DNA of 64,000 nucleotides from Paenibacillus sp. USDA918EY (GCF_009870825.1 NZ_WTWY01000010.1:62001-126000), one strand, 5' to 3'. Shown: positions 17,869 through 26,996, counted from the first letter of the stretch. The notes: generated from the sequence alone by a model not told the origin. Numbers and translations: made by a program.

Positions 17869-18050
17869 TGGCCGGGCGAACGCAAACCAGACGGCGAAGC
17901 GTCCGGCGCATAGTGCTCTTTTTCATGGTGAGCGTCGGACGATATGACTGGAAAGGAGGTGAAAACTTCGCATTCCGTATGTTCTAAGTTTGCAAAAAAC
18001 TTTTGAACCCGCAGCTTTATGACACCAATCATTCTGTGAGGAGGTTTGTG

Positions 18051-20039
18051 ATGAAAAGACGGGGTATTCGCATGAAATGGACATTCACTGTTTGTACTGT
18101 AGCGGCCATGCTCCTTACTCTGTTCCCTTTTCCCCACCTGATGTCGACTGCAAAAGCAGCCGCTTCGATCGTTGTCGATGGGAATCCAAGCGACTGGGAA
18201 GGAATACCGGCCATTTCCACCAATTCGGGAACCGCTAAAGTGTTAAAGGCTTCCCACGATGACAAAAATCTTTATTTGCTTGTGCAAGGCTCAGGGCTTA
18301 GCACCGCCATGGGGAGCTTCTGGCTGAACACGGACGGGAATGCTTCCACCGGATACCAAGCCTCCGGGTGGGGTGCGACGGGAGTCGAATGGCTCCTCGA
18401 AAATAATTCCCTGTACCGCTACTCGGGCACTGGAAGCACTTGGAGCTGGAATTGGTCTTCGTCTCTTCCTTCATCTCAATATGCACGCACCGCATCGGCT
18501 GTCGAAGTCGCCATACCTCTCGCTGCGCTTGGGCTTGCAAAAGGCAGCAGCGTGAATATCGGTTATCTGGACAACAATTCCGATGTCAACCGTCTGCCGG
18601 CACAGAACCAGTCTTTGCCTGCCTATACGCTTCATGACAAAACTCCCGGAGGCAATCCCATCGAATTCTACCCGACCGAGCTGAATGACCCGCTAAACAA
18701 TCCGTTTAAGGGCTGGGCTCCTTCAGCAAAATCCACCGGCTACCCTCAGAACCATCGTCTCGTTTATGCCGGCATCACCTGGAAAGAATTTGAGCCAACG
18801 AAGGGCAATTACGATTTCAGCGCCATTGAAGCGTCCAATCATTTCAGCTATTGGCAAAGCCGCGGTGTCAAGGTCGTGCTGCGCTTTATTCTGGACAATC
18901 CTTCCGGGGCGGCGCACCGGGATATCCCTGACTGGCTCTATAACGACATGGTGAATTCGGGACAATCTCCAGGCACGGCCTACCAAGATAAAACCGGAGG
19001 CATGGGGGCCGGCAACAATACGGGCTTCTCCCCTAATTACAGTTCCGAATATTTGATCGCCAGACACAAACTTGCGATCGAGGCGATTGCCAAGCATTAC
19101 AACTCCCCCGACAGCCCGATCGCTTTTGTACAAATCGGTTCGCTGGGCCATTGGGCCGAATTTCATACTTGGCCTTACGTTGGTCCGAATGGGGAAAGCA
19201 ACTATACGGGCGCGTTCCCTAAAAACGAAATCTCCAACCAATACATCCAGCATTATATTGACGCATTCGCCGATCAGCAGGATCATACGCAGCTCTTGAT
19301 CAGACGGAGCGTAGAATTGGCCAAGAACAATAACAAAGGTCTGATCATGGGAATGTACAATGACGTATTCGGCGATCAACCAAGCTTCGATTCCGAATGG
19401 GGATGGTATACGGGCACCCAAAACGGTTATTGGGATGATATCGGCCAGAAACAGCCAAACCATGCCTACTTTTGGGACATCCGCGTCTCCGGCGGTGAAT
19501 TTTACGGTGGGGACTATGGTTTGAAGGCTGCGCTTACGACAGGCAGCGGCTTCAATGAAACGCTGCGGCAAACCGAACTCAGCAAGCCCAGCTGGCTTGG
19601 ACCGAATTCTCCGGCATCCTTGGCGCTGGGCAATCCTTTGCAAGGCAACATGGACACGCTGAAGAAACGAATGGGCTACCACTTTGTCGTGAAGAAGGCG
19701 GCATATCCGCAAGAAAATGGCGGAAGCACGCTGGACGTATCCATCACGGTGGAAAATAAAGGCGTCCAACACTTCCCGTTCAACTGGCCGGTCGAAATTC
19801 AGCTGCGCAACAGCGGAGGCGCCGTCGTGGCACGTCAAACGACGTCGGCGGACTTAAGAACCTGGAGAACCGGTTTGCATACGGTCACAGGCTCGCTCCC
19901 TACAAAGACGCTGCCGAGCGGAACCTATCAGCTGACCGTAGCGATTCTGAATCCGTCCACGAAACAACCGGCGGTCGACTTTGCTAATACGGACCGGCTT
20001 TCGGATGGAGCTTACAAGATCGGCACATGGACCAAATAA
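18051..20039 (+). CDS. Secreted CBM9-like plus DUF4832 glycoside hydrolase-like protein
   Basis: A 662-residue exported protein. The signal peptide runs from a basic start through a hydrophobic stretch (VCTVAAMLLTLFPFPHLM) to AKAA. Residues of about 40-190 resemble a CBM9-like/DOMON-type module (SIVVDGNPSDWEGIPAIS, then DDKNLYLLVQGSG). A barrel follows (NPFKGWAPSAK, YAGITWKEFEPTKGNYDF, VQIGSLGHWAEFHTWPYVG with a candidate catalytic Glu), then a DUF4832 beta-sandwich to the end. GAGGAGG lies eight bases before the ATG at 18051. It probably attacks the polymer outside the cell, with the intracellular DUF4832 homologue acting on imported products. Confidence 0.75.
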   Translation: MKRRGIRMKWTFTVCTVAAMLLTLFPFPHLMSTAKAAASIVVDGNPSDWEGIPAISTNSGTAKVLKASHDDKNLYLLVQGSGLSTAMGSFWLNTDGNASTGYQASGWGATGVEWLLENNSLYRYSGTGSTWSWNWSSSLPSSQYARTASAVEVAIPLAALGLAKGSSVNIGYLDNNSDVNRLPAQNQSLPAYTLHDKTPGGNPIEFYPTELNDPLNNPFKGWAPSAKSTGYPQNHRLVYAGITWKEFEPTKGNYDFSAIEASNHFSYWQSRGVKVVLRFILDNPSGAAHRDIPDWLYNDMVNSGQSPGTAYQDKTGGMGAGNNTGFSPNYSSEYLIARHKLAIEAIAKHYNSPDSPIAFVQIGSLGHWAEFHTWPYVGPNGESNYTGAFPKNEISNQYIQHYIDAFADQQDHTQLLIRRSVELAKNNNKGLIMGMYNDVFGDQPSFDSEWGWYTGTQNGYWDDIGQKQPNHAYFWDIRVSGGEFYGGDYGLKAALTTGSGFNETLRQTELSKPSWLGPNSPASLALGNPLQGNMDTLKKRMGYHFVVKKAAYPQENGGSTLDVSITVENKGVQHFPFNWPVEIQLRNSGGAVVARQTTSADLRTWRTGLHTVTGSLPTKTLPSGTYQLTVAILNPSTKQPAVDFANTDRLSDGAYKIGTWTK

Positions 20040-20071
20040 TTCAAAAGCAATAGACTGCCAAAAGCAAAAAA

Positions 20072-20104
20072 GCTGCCAAGCGGCTCTAAACCCGCTTCGG
20101 CAGC
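20072..20104 (-). terminator. Bidirectional-type terminator
   Basis: GCTGCCAAGCGG pairs with CCGCTT-C-GGCAGC. On the minus strand TTTTTT follows directly, ending the RpiR operon; the stop codon of the RpiR gene (20086) lies in the loop. On the plus strand it also follows the secreted DUF4832 gene. Confidence 0.75.
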
Positions 20105-20919
20105 ACCTTTTCATATTTTTTCCGCAGCTCATGCAGCTCCTCGCTTCCCGCGACCGCCTGCGCTCCCATCTGCTTGCCGACCGCCACGATCAGCGTCTCA
20201 AGCAGCGCCACCGGCGCCACCATGGAGTGGAACTCCCACAGCTGGCCGCGCGCGGTGTACAGGGTCACATCCGCCTTCTCCAGCATGGCGCTCACCGCAA
20301 GATCGGTGACGAGCAGCGTGCGGCAGCCCTTGTCCCGGGCATAATCGAAAAGCACCGACAGCTCCGGCGACTCGGACACGAAGCCGAAGATAAGAATGAC
20401 GTCCTGCGGCTGCACATGCACCAGCAGGTTCAGCAGCTCATGCCCGCCCCGGTCGAGCCGTTTGACCCGCATGCCGAACCGCGTCAGCCGGAAATCGGTC
20501 AAAGCGGACAGGCTCTCCGCAGAGCCGGGCCCGTAGATATACACGGTCCCCGCTTCGCGCAGCAGCGACGCCGCCCGGTCAAACGCGTCCTGGCTCAGCC
20601 GGTCGGCCGTTTGCTGCAAATAATCCGCGCCGACCAGCAGGCTTGCGGCCGCGTCGTTTTCGTTCATTTTGGAAAACGCCGACTGCAGCTTCTGCGACGG
20701 GGACAGCAGCATCTCGTCCTTCACCTTCTGCTTGAATTCCTTCAGGTTTCTGCACCCGACCTCGGACCAGAACCGCGACACCGTCGACGTACTGACCCGA
20801 CAGCAGGCGGCGATATCCTCCTCCACCATAAACGGAATGTCTTCCATGTGCTTGCTGATATAATCCGCGATCCGCTGGTGTCCGCGGGACAGCTTATGGC
20901 CTTCCAGCGCCAGATTCAT
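20086..20919 (-). CDS. MurR/RpiR family regulator (HTH_6 plus SIS domain)
   Basis: A 277-residue regulator. The N-terminal HTH has HKLSRGHQRIADYISKHMED and CCRVSTSTVSRFWSEVGCRN. The C-terminal SIS (phosphosugar-binding) domain has AGTVYIYGPGSAESLSALTD and PQDVILIFGFVSES. Family members sense phosphosugars or phosphorylated metabolites. The gene lies 65 bases downstream of the PHP gene on the same strand and is the last gene of the transporter operon, so it probably regulates that operon. GAGAGGTG precedes the ATG. Confidence 0.88.
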   Translation of the reverse strand: MNLALEGHKLSRGHQRIADYISKHMEDIPFMVEEDIAACCRVSTSTVSRFWSEVGCRNLKEFKQKVKDEMLLSPSQKLQSAFSKMNENDAAASLLVGADYLQQTADRLSQDAFDRAASLLREAGTVYIYGPGSAESLSALTDFRLTRFGMRVKRLDRGGHELLNLLVHVQPQDVILIFGFVSESPELSVLFDYARDKGCRTLLVTDLAVSAMLEKADVTLYTARGQLWEFHSMVAPVALLETLIVAVGKQMGAQAVAGSEELHELRKKYEKVLPKRV

Positions 20920-20984
20920 GGGCTTGCCACCTCTCTAAAGCGAATGAACTGATTGACGGCTTTAACGAATGAAGAGAACGATCG

Positions 20985-21749
20985 TTAAACCGCATCCACC
21001 TCGACCTTTTTCTTCAGCAGCTTCTTCACCGCGCCTGCCGCGCGTACCTGCAAATGCAGGCTCGGGGAAATGACCCGCTTGCACGCCCCGGCCCGGATGG
21101 CGGACTTCAGCTCGGCGACGGTCTCGTAGTCGCCCGGCAGCTCGTTGTATACGCAGCCGACCTGAAACATCTGGTGGGCGTCGCTCCCCGCCACGACCGG
21201 CACGCCCAGCTCCGCGCCGAGCGGCAGCACGAGGGCGATATTTTCCTGAATGCCGATCTCGTGCAGGTCTTTGCCGTTCAGGTCGAAGGCGTCAAACCGG
21301 CGCAGCAGCTCGTGGTCCACATGATATAGATGATTGGACTTGCGGAACGGGTGGCCGCCGATCACCATCATGCCGCGCGGTTCGCATAGATCGAACAGCT
21401 CCGCCAGTCCGATGAACGAATCCGGCTTCGTATGCGGCTCAAGCAGCGCCCGAACCTCAAGCAGGGCGTCCTTCGGTCCGGAGACAAGGATATGCCCGCC
21501 TTCGGCCACGTCCACTTCCATGCCCGTAAAAATTTTAAAGCCGTCGCGATCGTAATAATGGTTGTTGCACGGCAGCGCCTGGTCGAGCGTCCCGTACACC
21601 TCGTCGAAGCGGCGCGTATTGAAATGTTCGGTCAGCGTGATCGCCTCCAGCCCCTGTTCGCGGGCTTCGTCCAGCATTTCGTTGAAATGCTTCATGGAGA
21701 AATCGGTTTTCTTGGACAGTTTAACATGAAAGTGAAAGTCAATTTTCAT
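20985..21749 (-). CDS. PHP-domain putative phosphoesterase
   Basis: A 254-residue metal-dependent hydrolase-like protein. PHP motifs are visible in order: DFHFHVKLS, ITLTEHFNTRRFDE, GMEVDVAEGGHILV, VIGGHPFRKSNHL and VVAGSDAHQ. These are the His/Asp/Glu clusters that bind the metal centre. PHP enzymes cleave phosphoesters (histidinol phosphate, nucleotides, cyclic or phosphonate-derived phosphates). The ATG overlaps the ATPase stop (ATGA), so it is coupled to the transporter, which points to action on the imported compound or its product. Confidence 0.82.
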   Translation of the reverse strand: MKIDFHFHVKLSKKTDFSMKHFNEMLDEAREQGLEAITLTEHFNTRRFDEVYGTLDQALPCNNHYYDRDGFKIFTGMEVDVAEGGHILVSGPKDALLEVRALLEPHTKPDSFIGLAELFDLCEPRGMMVIGGHPFRKSNHLYHVDHELLRRFDAFDLNGKDLHEIGIQENIALVLPLGAELGVPVVAGSDAHQMFQVGCVYNELPGDYETVAELKSAIRAGACKRVISPSLHLQVRAAGAVKKLLKKKVEVDAV

Positions 21750-22888
21750 CGGTGCATTTCCTCCAATACGGGTGTAATCGTCGTCAGTTTCGTGTCCAGG
21801 CGGCTGCCTGTTTCACGGTCGTACAGGTTGATGCGGTCCTCGCGGAAGGTCGCGTACAACACGCGGCCGAGGACGTAATCCGGGTCTCCCATGACCCGGG
21901 CGCTCAGCTTCTCCTGGCCGAAGGAAGCTCTCACCAGCGTTTCGCCGCCGGCGGGCAGCACATCTTCCACCTTCACCGGGATCGAGCCGGGAACCCGCGT
22001 CTCGTGCAGCGCGATATCCTCCGGCCTTAGGGTCAGAACCACGGCGCGGTCCGCCCCGCCGTCCGGCCCCGCCAGCCGGAAGCTTCCCAGCGGCGTGCCG
22101 AGGATGCTTTCGTTTCCGTTCACGCGGCACATGCCCTCCACCCGGTTCAGCGGATGGTCCGAGCTGCCCATGAACTCCGCCACCTGCAGCGTCCGCGGAT
22201 GGCGGTACAGCTCGCGCGGCGTATCCGCCTGCACCAGCTCGCCGCCAAAGAAGACGGCGACCTTCGTCGACAGCGTGATCGCCTCGTGCTGGTCATGCGT
22301 CACGTAGACGATGGTCGTGCCCAGCTCGCGGTGCAGCCGCTTCAATTCGGCGCGCATCTCGGTCCGCAGCTTGGCGTCCAGGTTCGAGAGCGGCTCGTCG
22401 AGCAGCAGGATCGACGGGTTCGTCACGATCGCCCGGGCGATCGCCACCCGCTGCTGCTGCCCGCCGGACAGCTCGCCGGGATAGCGGTCCGCCAGCTCGG
22501 GGATGCGCATTTTGTCCAAGGCGGCCCTAACGCTCTTCCGGATCTCGGCTTTCGGCTGTTTTCGGACCTGCAGGCCAAACGCGACGTTGTCAAAGACGGT
22601 CATATGCGGCCAAAGCGCATAACTCTGAAACACCAGGCTCACGCCCCGCTTCGCCGGATCCAGATGGAACGCCAAGCTCCCGTCGGCCACCTTGTTCCCG
22701 GAAATGACGACCGTCCCCCCGTTCAGCTTCTGCAGTCCCGCAATCGTGCGAAGCAGGGTCGTCTTGCCGCAGCCGGACGGGCCGAGCAGCGTCACGAAAT
22801 CCCCTTCTTCGATGGTCAGGTCGATGCCTTTTAAAATATGCTTCTGCTGCACCTGCACATGAATCTGCCGCAGTTCAATCGCGTTCAT
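21746..22888 (-). CDS. ABC transporter ATP-binding protein (FbpC/PotA/PhnT type)
   Basis: A 380-residue ATPase. Walker A is LLGPSGCGKTTLLRTIAG, the signature is GELSGGQQQRVAIARAI, and Walker B is ILLLDEPLSNLDAKLR, followed by the H-loop VTHDQHEA. A C-terminal TOBE-like regulatory region begins near residue 250 (VVLTLRPEDIALHE). It belongs to the ferric/polyamine/phosphonate importer class. It begins at the base after the permease stop, with GGGAGGG six bases upstream inside the permease gene. Confidence 0.9.
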   Translation of the reverse strand: MNAIELRQIHVQVQQKHILKGIDLTIEEGDFVTLLGPSGCGKTTLLRTIAGLQKLNGGTVVISGNKVADGSLAFHLDPAKRGVSLVFQSYALWPHMTVFDNVAFGLQVRKQPKAEIRKSVRAALDKMRIPELADRYPGELSGGQQQRVAIARAIVTNPSILLLDEPLSNLDAKLRTEMRAELKRLHRELGTTIVYVTHDQHEAITLSTKVAVFFGGELVQADTPRELYRHPRTLQVAEFMGSSDHPLNRVEGMCRVNGNESILGTPLGSFRLAGPDGGADRAVVLTLRPEDIALHETRVPGSIPVKVEDVLPAGGETLVRASFGQEKLSARVMGDPDYVLGRVLYATFREDRINLYDRETGSRLDTKLTTITPVLEEMHR

Positions 22889-24715
22889 TCATTGCCCTCC
22901 CAATCCTTTGGTTAAATCGGCCTTCCCGAACTTCACGGCAAGGGCGTAGACCGCCACGACGATCGCGATAATGATCATCAGCACGACGTTTGTCAGCTGG
23001 TCGTACCCTTTTTCCACATAATAAAAAGTCAACGTCGTCAGCGTCTCCGTCCGCGGCGTCACGAGCATGATGATCAGCTCCATCTCCTTCATCGCCCCGA
23101 TGAACACGAGGATGAAGGCCGACAGCAGGCTCTTGCGGCTAAGCGGCAGCAACAGGCGCTTGAAGCGCGTAAACCAGGAGGCGCCGCCAAGCACCGCCGC
23201 TTCCTCCAGCTCCGGGCCGATCTGCATCATGGCGGCGCCGCCCGCCTTGACGGTAAAGGGCAGCTCTTTGACCACCGTAATCAAAATAATGATCGTAATG
23301 GTGCCGTACAGCGCCGGGATGAACAGGACCGGCTTCGCGAACATCGTAATATAAATCGCGGCAAGCGAAATGCCCGGAATGAAATACGGGAAAAAAGACA
23401 GCTGGTCCACCAGCTTGCCCATGGCCGTGTTTTTGCCGCGGGCGACGGCGTAGCCGAACAGCAGCCCGATCACCGCGGCCGCGACCGAGGCGATGCCGGC
23501 GATAACCAGTGAATTTTTCAGGGCGAGCAGGAAAATCGGGTTCTGCAGCACCCCCTTCTCCCCGGTGTTGATATCCGGATCCGAACCGCCCGCCCAGTAA
23601 TGAAGCGTGAAGTTGTCCGGGCTGAGCGAGCCGTTCTTCAGCAGGAACGTCTGCAGCAGCAGCACCAAAAACGGGACGACCGCGATCGCTACCATCCCGG
23701 CTACCGTCGCCACCGCCGCCGGACGCCGCCATTTGCCGAGCGGCATATGCGTCACCGCACTGCCTTTGCCCGACACGGTCACATAGCTGCGCCGGCCGCC
23801 GATCAGGCGCTGGTTGAAATAAATCGCCAGCATGGTGATCAGCATCAGCGTTAACGACAGCACGTTCGCCTCCGTCGTGAGACGCGACCGCATGCTGGAG
23901 TACAACATCGTCGAGATCATGTAAAAATTGACCGGGGTGCCAAGCAGCGCAGGCACGCCGTAGGCGCTGACCGCCTTCGTAAATATTAGAATGAAGCCCG
24001 AAAGCACCGACGGCAGCATCAGCGGGAACACGACCCGCCGCAGCACCTGCAGCCGGCTCGCTCCCGCCATTTCGGCCGCTTCCTCCAGCTGGCTGTTCAT
24101 CGAGCTGAGCGCCGCGCCGACAAGCAGAAAGAAATAGACGCTGTCGTGGATGGACAGGGTCAACACGATCGGCACGAAGCCGTACGACAGCCAGTCCGGC
24201 GGCGCCACATGCAGCAGCGACTGCAGAATGCCTGGCGTGCCGCCGATTTTGTCGTTTTTGAAAAAGGTCAGCCACGCTTGGGACAGCATCCACGAAGGCA
24301 GCAAATACGGAATGATCGCCAGAAACGTGATCGTCTTTTTCAGCGGAATATCCGTCCGCGTCACGAGCCAGGCAAGCCCGCAGCCGAAAACCATGGACAG
24401 CGCCGAAACCGTCACCCCCACCGATAGAGCGTTCAGCACCGGCTTGTAAAAAAGGGACCAGCTCATGTCGCTCGACAGCACGCGGCTCCAGTGGTACAGC
24501 GTCAGGTGCCCCGGATCCGCCGCGGGCGTGAGTCGGGCATCCTGGGTTTTCCAAATGAACGTCGAATAGATTAAGTTCAGGACCGGCCAAACGATGGTGT
24601 ACGCCAGAAACAGAAGGGCCGCCGCCCCAATCAGGTGCAGCGGATTCCGCAGCGCATTGCGGCACCGGTTCAGCCATCTGGCCTGCCATGTATTCAGCAC
24701 GGATTTATGCAGCAT
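22889..24715 (-). CDS. Double-length ABC permease (FbpB/PhnU-V type)
   Basis: A membrane permease of about 608 residues that contains two permease units in one chain. Two EAA loops are visible: LEEAAEMAGASRLQVLRRVV in the first half and LEEAAVLGGASWFTRFKRL in the second. Such fused permeases occur in Fe(III) and 2-aminoethylphosphonate importers. I chose the ATG at 24715 because GGGAGG lies nine bases upstream. An alternative ATG at 24754 overlaps the binding-protein stop (ATGA) but has no clear ribosome site. A single ATPase and one binding protein complete the system. Confidence 0.88.
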   Translation of the reverse strand: MLHKSVLNTWQARWLNRCRNALRNPLHLIGAAALLFLAYTIVWPVLNLIYSTFIWKTQDARLTPAADPGHLTLYHWSRVLSSDMSWSLFYKPVLNALSVGVTVSALSMVFGCGLAWLVTRTDIPLKKTITFLAIIPYLLPSWMLSQAWLTFFKNDKIGGTPGILQSLLHVAPPDWLSYGFVPIVLTLSIHDSVYFFLLVGAALSSMNSQLEEAAEMAGASRLQVLRRVVFPLMLPSVLSGFILIFTKAVSAYGVPALLGTPVNFYMISTMLYSSMRSRLTTEANVLSLTLMLITMLAIYFNQRLIGGRRSYVTVSGKGSAVTHMPLGKWRRPAAVATVAGMVAIAVVPFLVLLLQTFLLKNGSLSPDNFTLHYWAGGSDPDINTGEKGVLQNPIFLLALKNSLVIAGIASVAAAVIGLLFGYAVARGKNTAMGKLVDQLSFFPYFIPGISLAAIYITMFAKPVLFIPALYGTITIIILITVVKELPFTVKAGGAAMMQIGPELEEAAVLGGASWFTRFKRLLLPLSRKSLLSAFILVFIGAMKEMELIIMLVTPRTETLTTLTFYYVEKGYDQLTNVVLMIIIAIVVAVYALAVKFGKADLTKGLGGQ

Positions 24716-24750
24716 CCCGGTTTTCCTCCCGTCCGTGTCATTCACGTTCG

Positions 24751-26052
24751 TCATTTCTGCTTGATCCAGAAATCCCGGACCTTCGGCGCCTCGAAATACA
24801 GCTTCTCCCCGTCGTAAATCCACAGGTTCAGATCCTCGAAAGCCACGTCGTTTTTGGTCTTCACATCCGAGCGCGGCACCCAGGATCCGATCTCGTTAAA
24901 CGGCGCCATGCCTTCGCCCTGGCCGTCCTTCTCGCCCATCATCCAGCGGATGAACAGCTTTGCTCCGGCCTGATGCGGCGCTTTGTTCGCGAGGAACAAA
25001 TACCCGGAATCCGGCACCGACGTCTTCGGTTTCATATCGTAAATCGGAAGGACGTTCCAGCCCTTTTCCTCGACCTTCGACACGTCGCCGGACACCGCCA
25101 GCCCGACCGCGTCGCTGTTTGCTTTGCCGATCGCATCCAGCACGTCGTCGCTTCCTTTTAACACGACCAGCCCGTTATCGAACAGCTGCTTGATAAACTC
25201 GTAACCCGCGTTTTCCGTCCCGTGCAGCTCGATGTCCTTGCCGAATTTCTCCTTGTATGCCGCCGCCATATCGTCGCTGTGGAGGACCATCGTCGTAAAC
25301 AAATCCATGAACGCCGGCGAACTGAGCGGATCGGCCGTGTACACCTTGCCCTTAAATTCCGGGGTCGTCAGGTCCCACCAGTTGGTGACCGGAGCCGACT
25401 TGTAATGATCGGTATTGTAAAAAAGCGTGCGGAACTCCAGATAATTGGCATACCCTTCAGACTGCGTGCGGTACGGCTCGTCGACCTTCTCCGCCAGATC
25501 TTCCGGCAAATACTTGACGTACCGTCCCGGCTTCACCATCTCTTCTTCGACGGCTCCGCTTACTTCCTTCGTGATGATCACGTCCGGGTTGAATTGTCCG
25601 GCGTCCTGCTCCTTCGTCACCTTGTCCATCATCTCGTCGGACTTGACCTTGCTCACCTCGACCTTGATGCCGGGATATTGTTTCATGAACGTCTCCGCAG
25701 CGTCGTTGGCGCGCCCCGATGTCGAGTAGACGATGACCTTGCCTTCCTTTTTGGCTTGCTCATACAGCGCCGCCGGCGTTTCGCTGCCGGAAGCGGCCGC
25801 CGAACCTTGCACCGTCTCGGCCGTCCCGGCCGGCTTGGTTGGCGCATCCGAGCGGCCCGCCGTTCCGCTTTCCCCCTGTCCGCACGCGGTCAGCAGCAGG
25901 GCCGTGCCCAAGACGAGCGCCGCCGCTTTGCCCGGCCAGGACCAGGCGATTCGTTTTCCCCTTGGCGCGTATGTATCCCGCTCAATCCCCGTTATTCCTT
26001 TGGCGTTCCCCTTCAAGACGGTCCTCTCGTTTACCTTCCCTTTTGTTCTCAT
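24751..26052 (-). CDS. ABC transporter substrate-binding lipoprotein (Fe(III)/phosphonate-type)
   Basis: A 433-residue exported binding protein. A long basic N-terminus of about 43 residues precedes the hydrophobic core AAALVLGTALLLTACGQ, whose Cys is the lipid anchor. The mature part begins LYEQAKKEGKVIVYSTSGRA, the typical opening of the FbpA/PhnS class of small-anion or metal-complex binding proteins, and ends WIKQK. GGGGAGG lies eight bases before the ATG. The unusual length before the signal core could mean a later start, but no better ribosome site is visible. The ligand is unknown. Confidence 0.85.
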   Translation of the reverse strand: MRTKGKVNERTVLKGNAKGITGIERDTYAPRGKRIAWSWPGKAAALVLGTALLLTACGQGESGTAGRSDAPTKPAGTAETVQGSAAASGSETPAALYEQAKKEGKVIVYSTSGRANDAAETFMKQYPGIKVEVSKVKSDEMMDKVTKEQDAGQFNPDVIITKEVSGAVEEEMVKPGRYVKYLPEDLAEKVDEPYRTQSEGYANYLEFRTLFYNTDHYKSAPVTNWWDLTTPEFKGKVYTADPLSSPAFMDLFTTMVLHSDDMAAAYKEKFGKDIELHGTENAGYEFIKQLFDNGLVVLKGSDDVLDAIGKANSDAVGLAVSGDVSKVEEKGWNVLPIYDMKPKTSVPDSGYLFLANKAPHQAGAKLFIRWMMGEKDGQGEGMAPFNEIGSWVPRSDVKTKNDVAFEDLNLWIYDGEKLYFEAPKVRDFWIKQK

Positions 26053-26125
26053 GTTCCGTGGCCTCCCCCATCGTTAAACTTCAATTCGCGAAGCGTATGG
26101 TCATCCGGATCTTTCGCTTACCTCT

Positions 26126-26137
26126 TCACTATAGTGA
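26126..26137. promoter_or_regulatory. Candidate operator, perfect 12-bp palindrome
   Basis: TCACTATAGTGA is self-complementary and lies 74 bases upstream of the binding-protein ATG in an otherwise empty 326-bp gap (26053-26378). It is a plausible site for the operon's own RpiR regulator; this is inference from position and symmetry only. Confidence 0.4.
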
Positions 26138-26378
26138 GGGAGTGTCAACGGAATGTTAGGCGTACGTGCAATTTCGGTAAAAAATTATCATGCAATTGTT
26201 AAAAGATAAAAAAAATTCATTTTGCACATATTATGATTGCCTGTTTTGTCGGAAAATCCGGCACTGGAATATCGCGCAATGCCCCTGATTTGTTCATCAT
26301 GTATCCTTCTGTCATAATGATAATCAAACTGTGAAGATTCTATTGCAGACAGATCGTTGCTTACGGAGGTGTATCCTA

Positions 26379-26942
26379 TTGATCACGGGCGAAAAGGTCG
26401 AGCTGCGCCCCGTCTCTCTTGACGATTACAGACGGGCATATGCCTGGAGGAACGACGAGGAATCAGCCAAGCTGGAGGCGGGTACGGCCGCATTTATGTT
26501 CAGCCATGTCCCTGTAGAATATCTGGAGGATGCTTACAAACAGGAAATCATAGAGCTGGATAAGCGGGAAAAAGGACGATTCTCCATTTACACGCGCGGT
26601 GACCAACCTGAGCATATCGGTTTTATTGAGTACCGCGACGTGAACATCGTCTCCCGCAGGTGTACCGTGGGAATCGGCATTGGCAACAAAAATTACTGGG
26701 GACAAGGCTGGGGCTCGGACGCCCTGAAAGCACTGATCCGTTATGTGTTCCGGACGATGAACCTGAGACGCGTTCAGCTCGAAACATGGGGCGGCAATGC
26801 AAGGGCCATCCGCTCCTATGAAAAATGCGGCTTTGTCATTGAAGGAAGGCTGCGCGAGCATTCCTATATTGATGGACAGTACGTTGACACCATCGTGATG
26901 GGTCTGCTGAAGGAGGATTTTCTGAACTTGGATAGAGGATAA
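26379..26942 (+). CDS. GNAT family N-acetyltransferase (RimJ/RimL type)
   Basis: A 187-residue acetyl-CoA-dependent transferase. The sequence begins ITGEKVELRPVSLDDYRRAY. The acetyl-CoA site region reads VGIGIGNKNYWGQGWGSDAL, and the end has NARAIRSYEKCGFVIEGRLR, all classic for the RimJ/SpeG-like branch. I chose the TTG at 26379, which has ACGGAGG nine bases upstream; the longer frame adds a non-homologous Cys-rich leader. The substrate is unknown (protein N-terminus, polyamine or antibiotic are all possible). Confidence 0.85.
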   Translation: MITGEKVELRPVSLDDYRRAYAWRNDEESAKLEAGTAAFMFSHVPVEYLEDAYKQEIIELDKREKGRFSIYTRGDQPEHIGFIEYRDVNIVSRRCTVGIGIGNKNYWGQGWGSDALKALIRYVFRTMNLRRVQLETWGGNARAIRSYEKCGFVIEGRLREHSYIDGQYVDTIVMGLLKEDFLNLDRG

Positions 26943-26956
26943 AATCATCCGTCCAC

Positions 26957-26996
26957 CAAAAAAGCCGCCGTTCCCGATGGTTGGGATTGGCGGCTT
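26957..26996 (-). terminator. Terminator of the histidinol-phosphatase gene
   Basis: AAGCCGCC (26962-26969) pairs with GGCGGCTT (26989-26996), with an inner CCC/GGG pair. On the minus strand a run of T follows the stem. It lies between convergent genes. Confidence 0.7.

Noticed and set aside
18723..19838. A 371-codon minus-strand frame
   Set aside because: It is antisense to the secreted DUF4832 protein, whose signal peptide and domains are clear.
23139..24689. A 516-codon minus-strand frame
   Set aside because: It is an out-of-frame shadow of the double permease, with Arg/Ala/Gly/His-biased composition and no hydrophobic helices.
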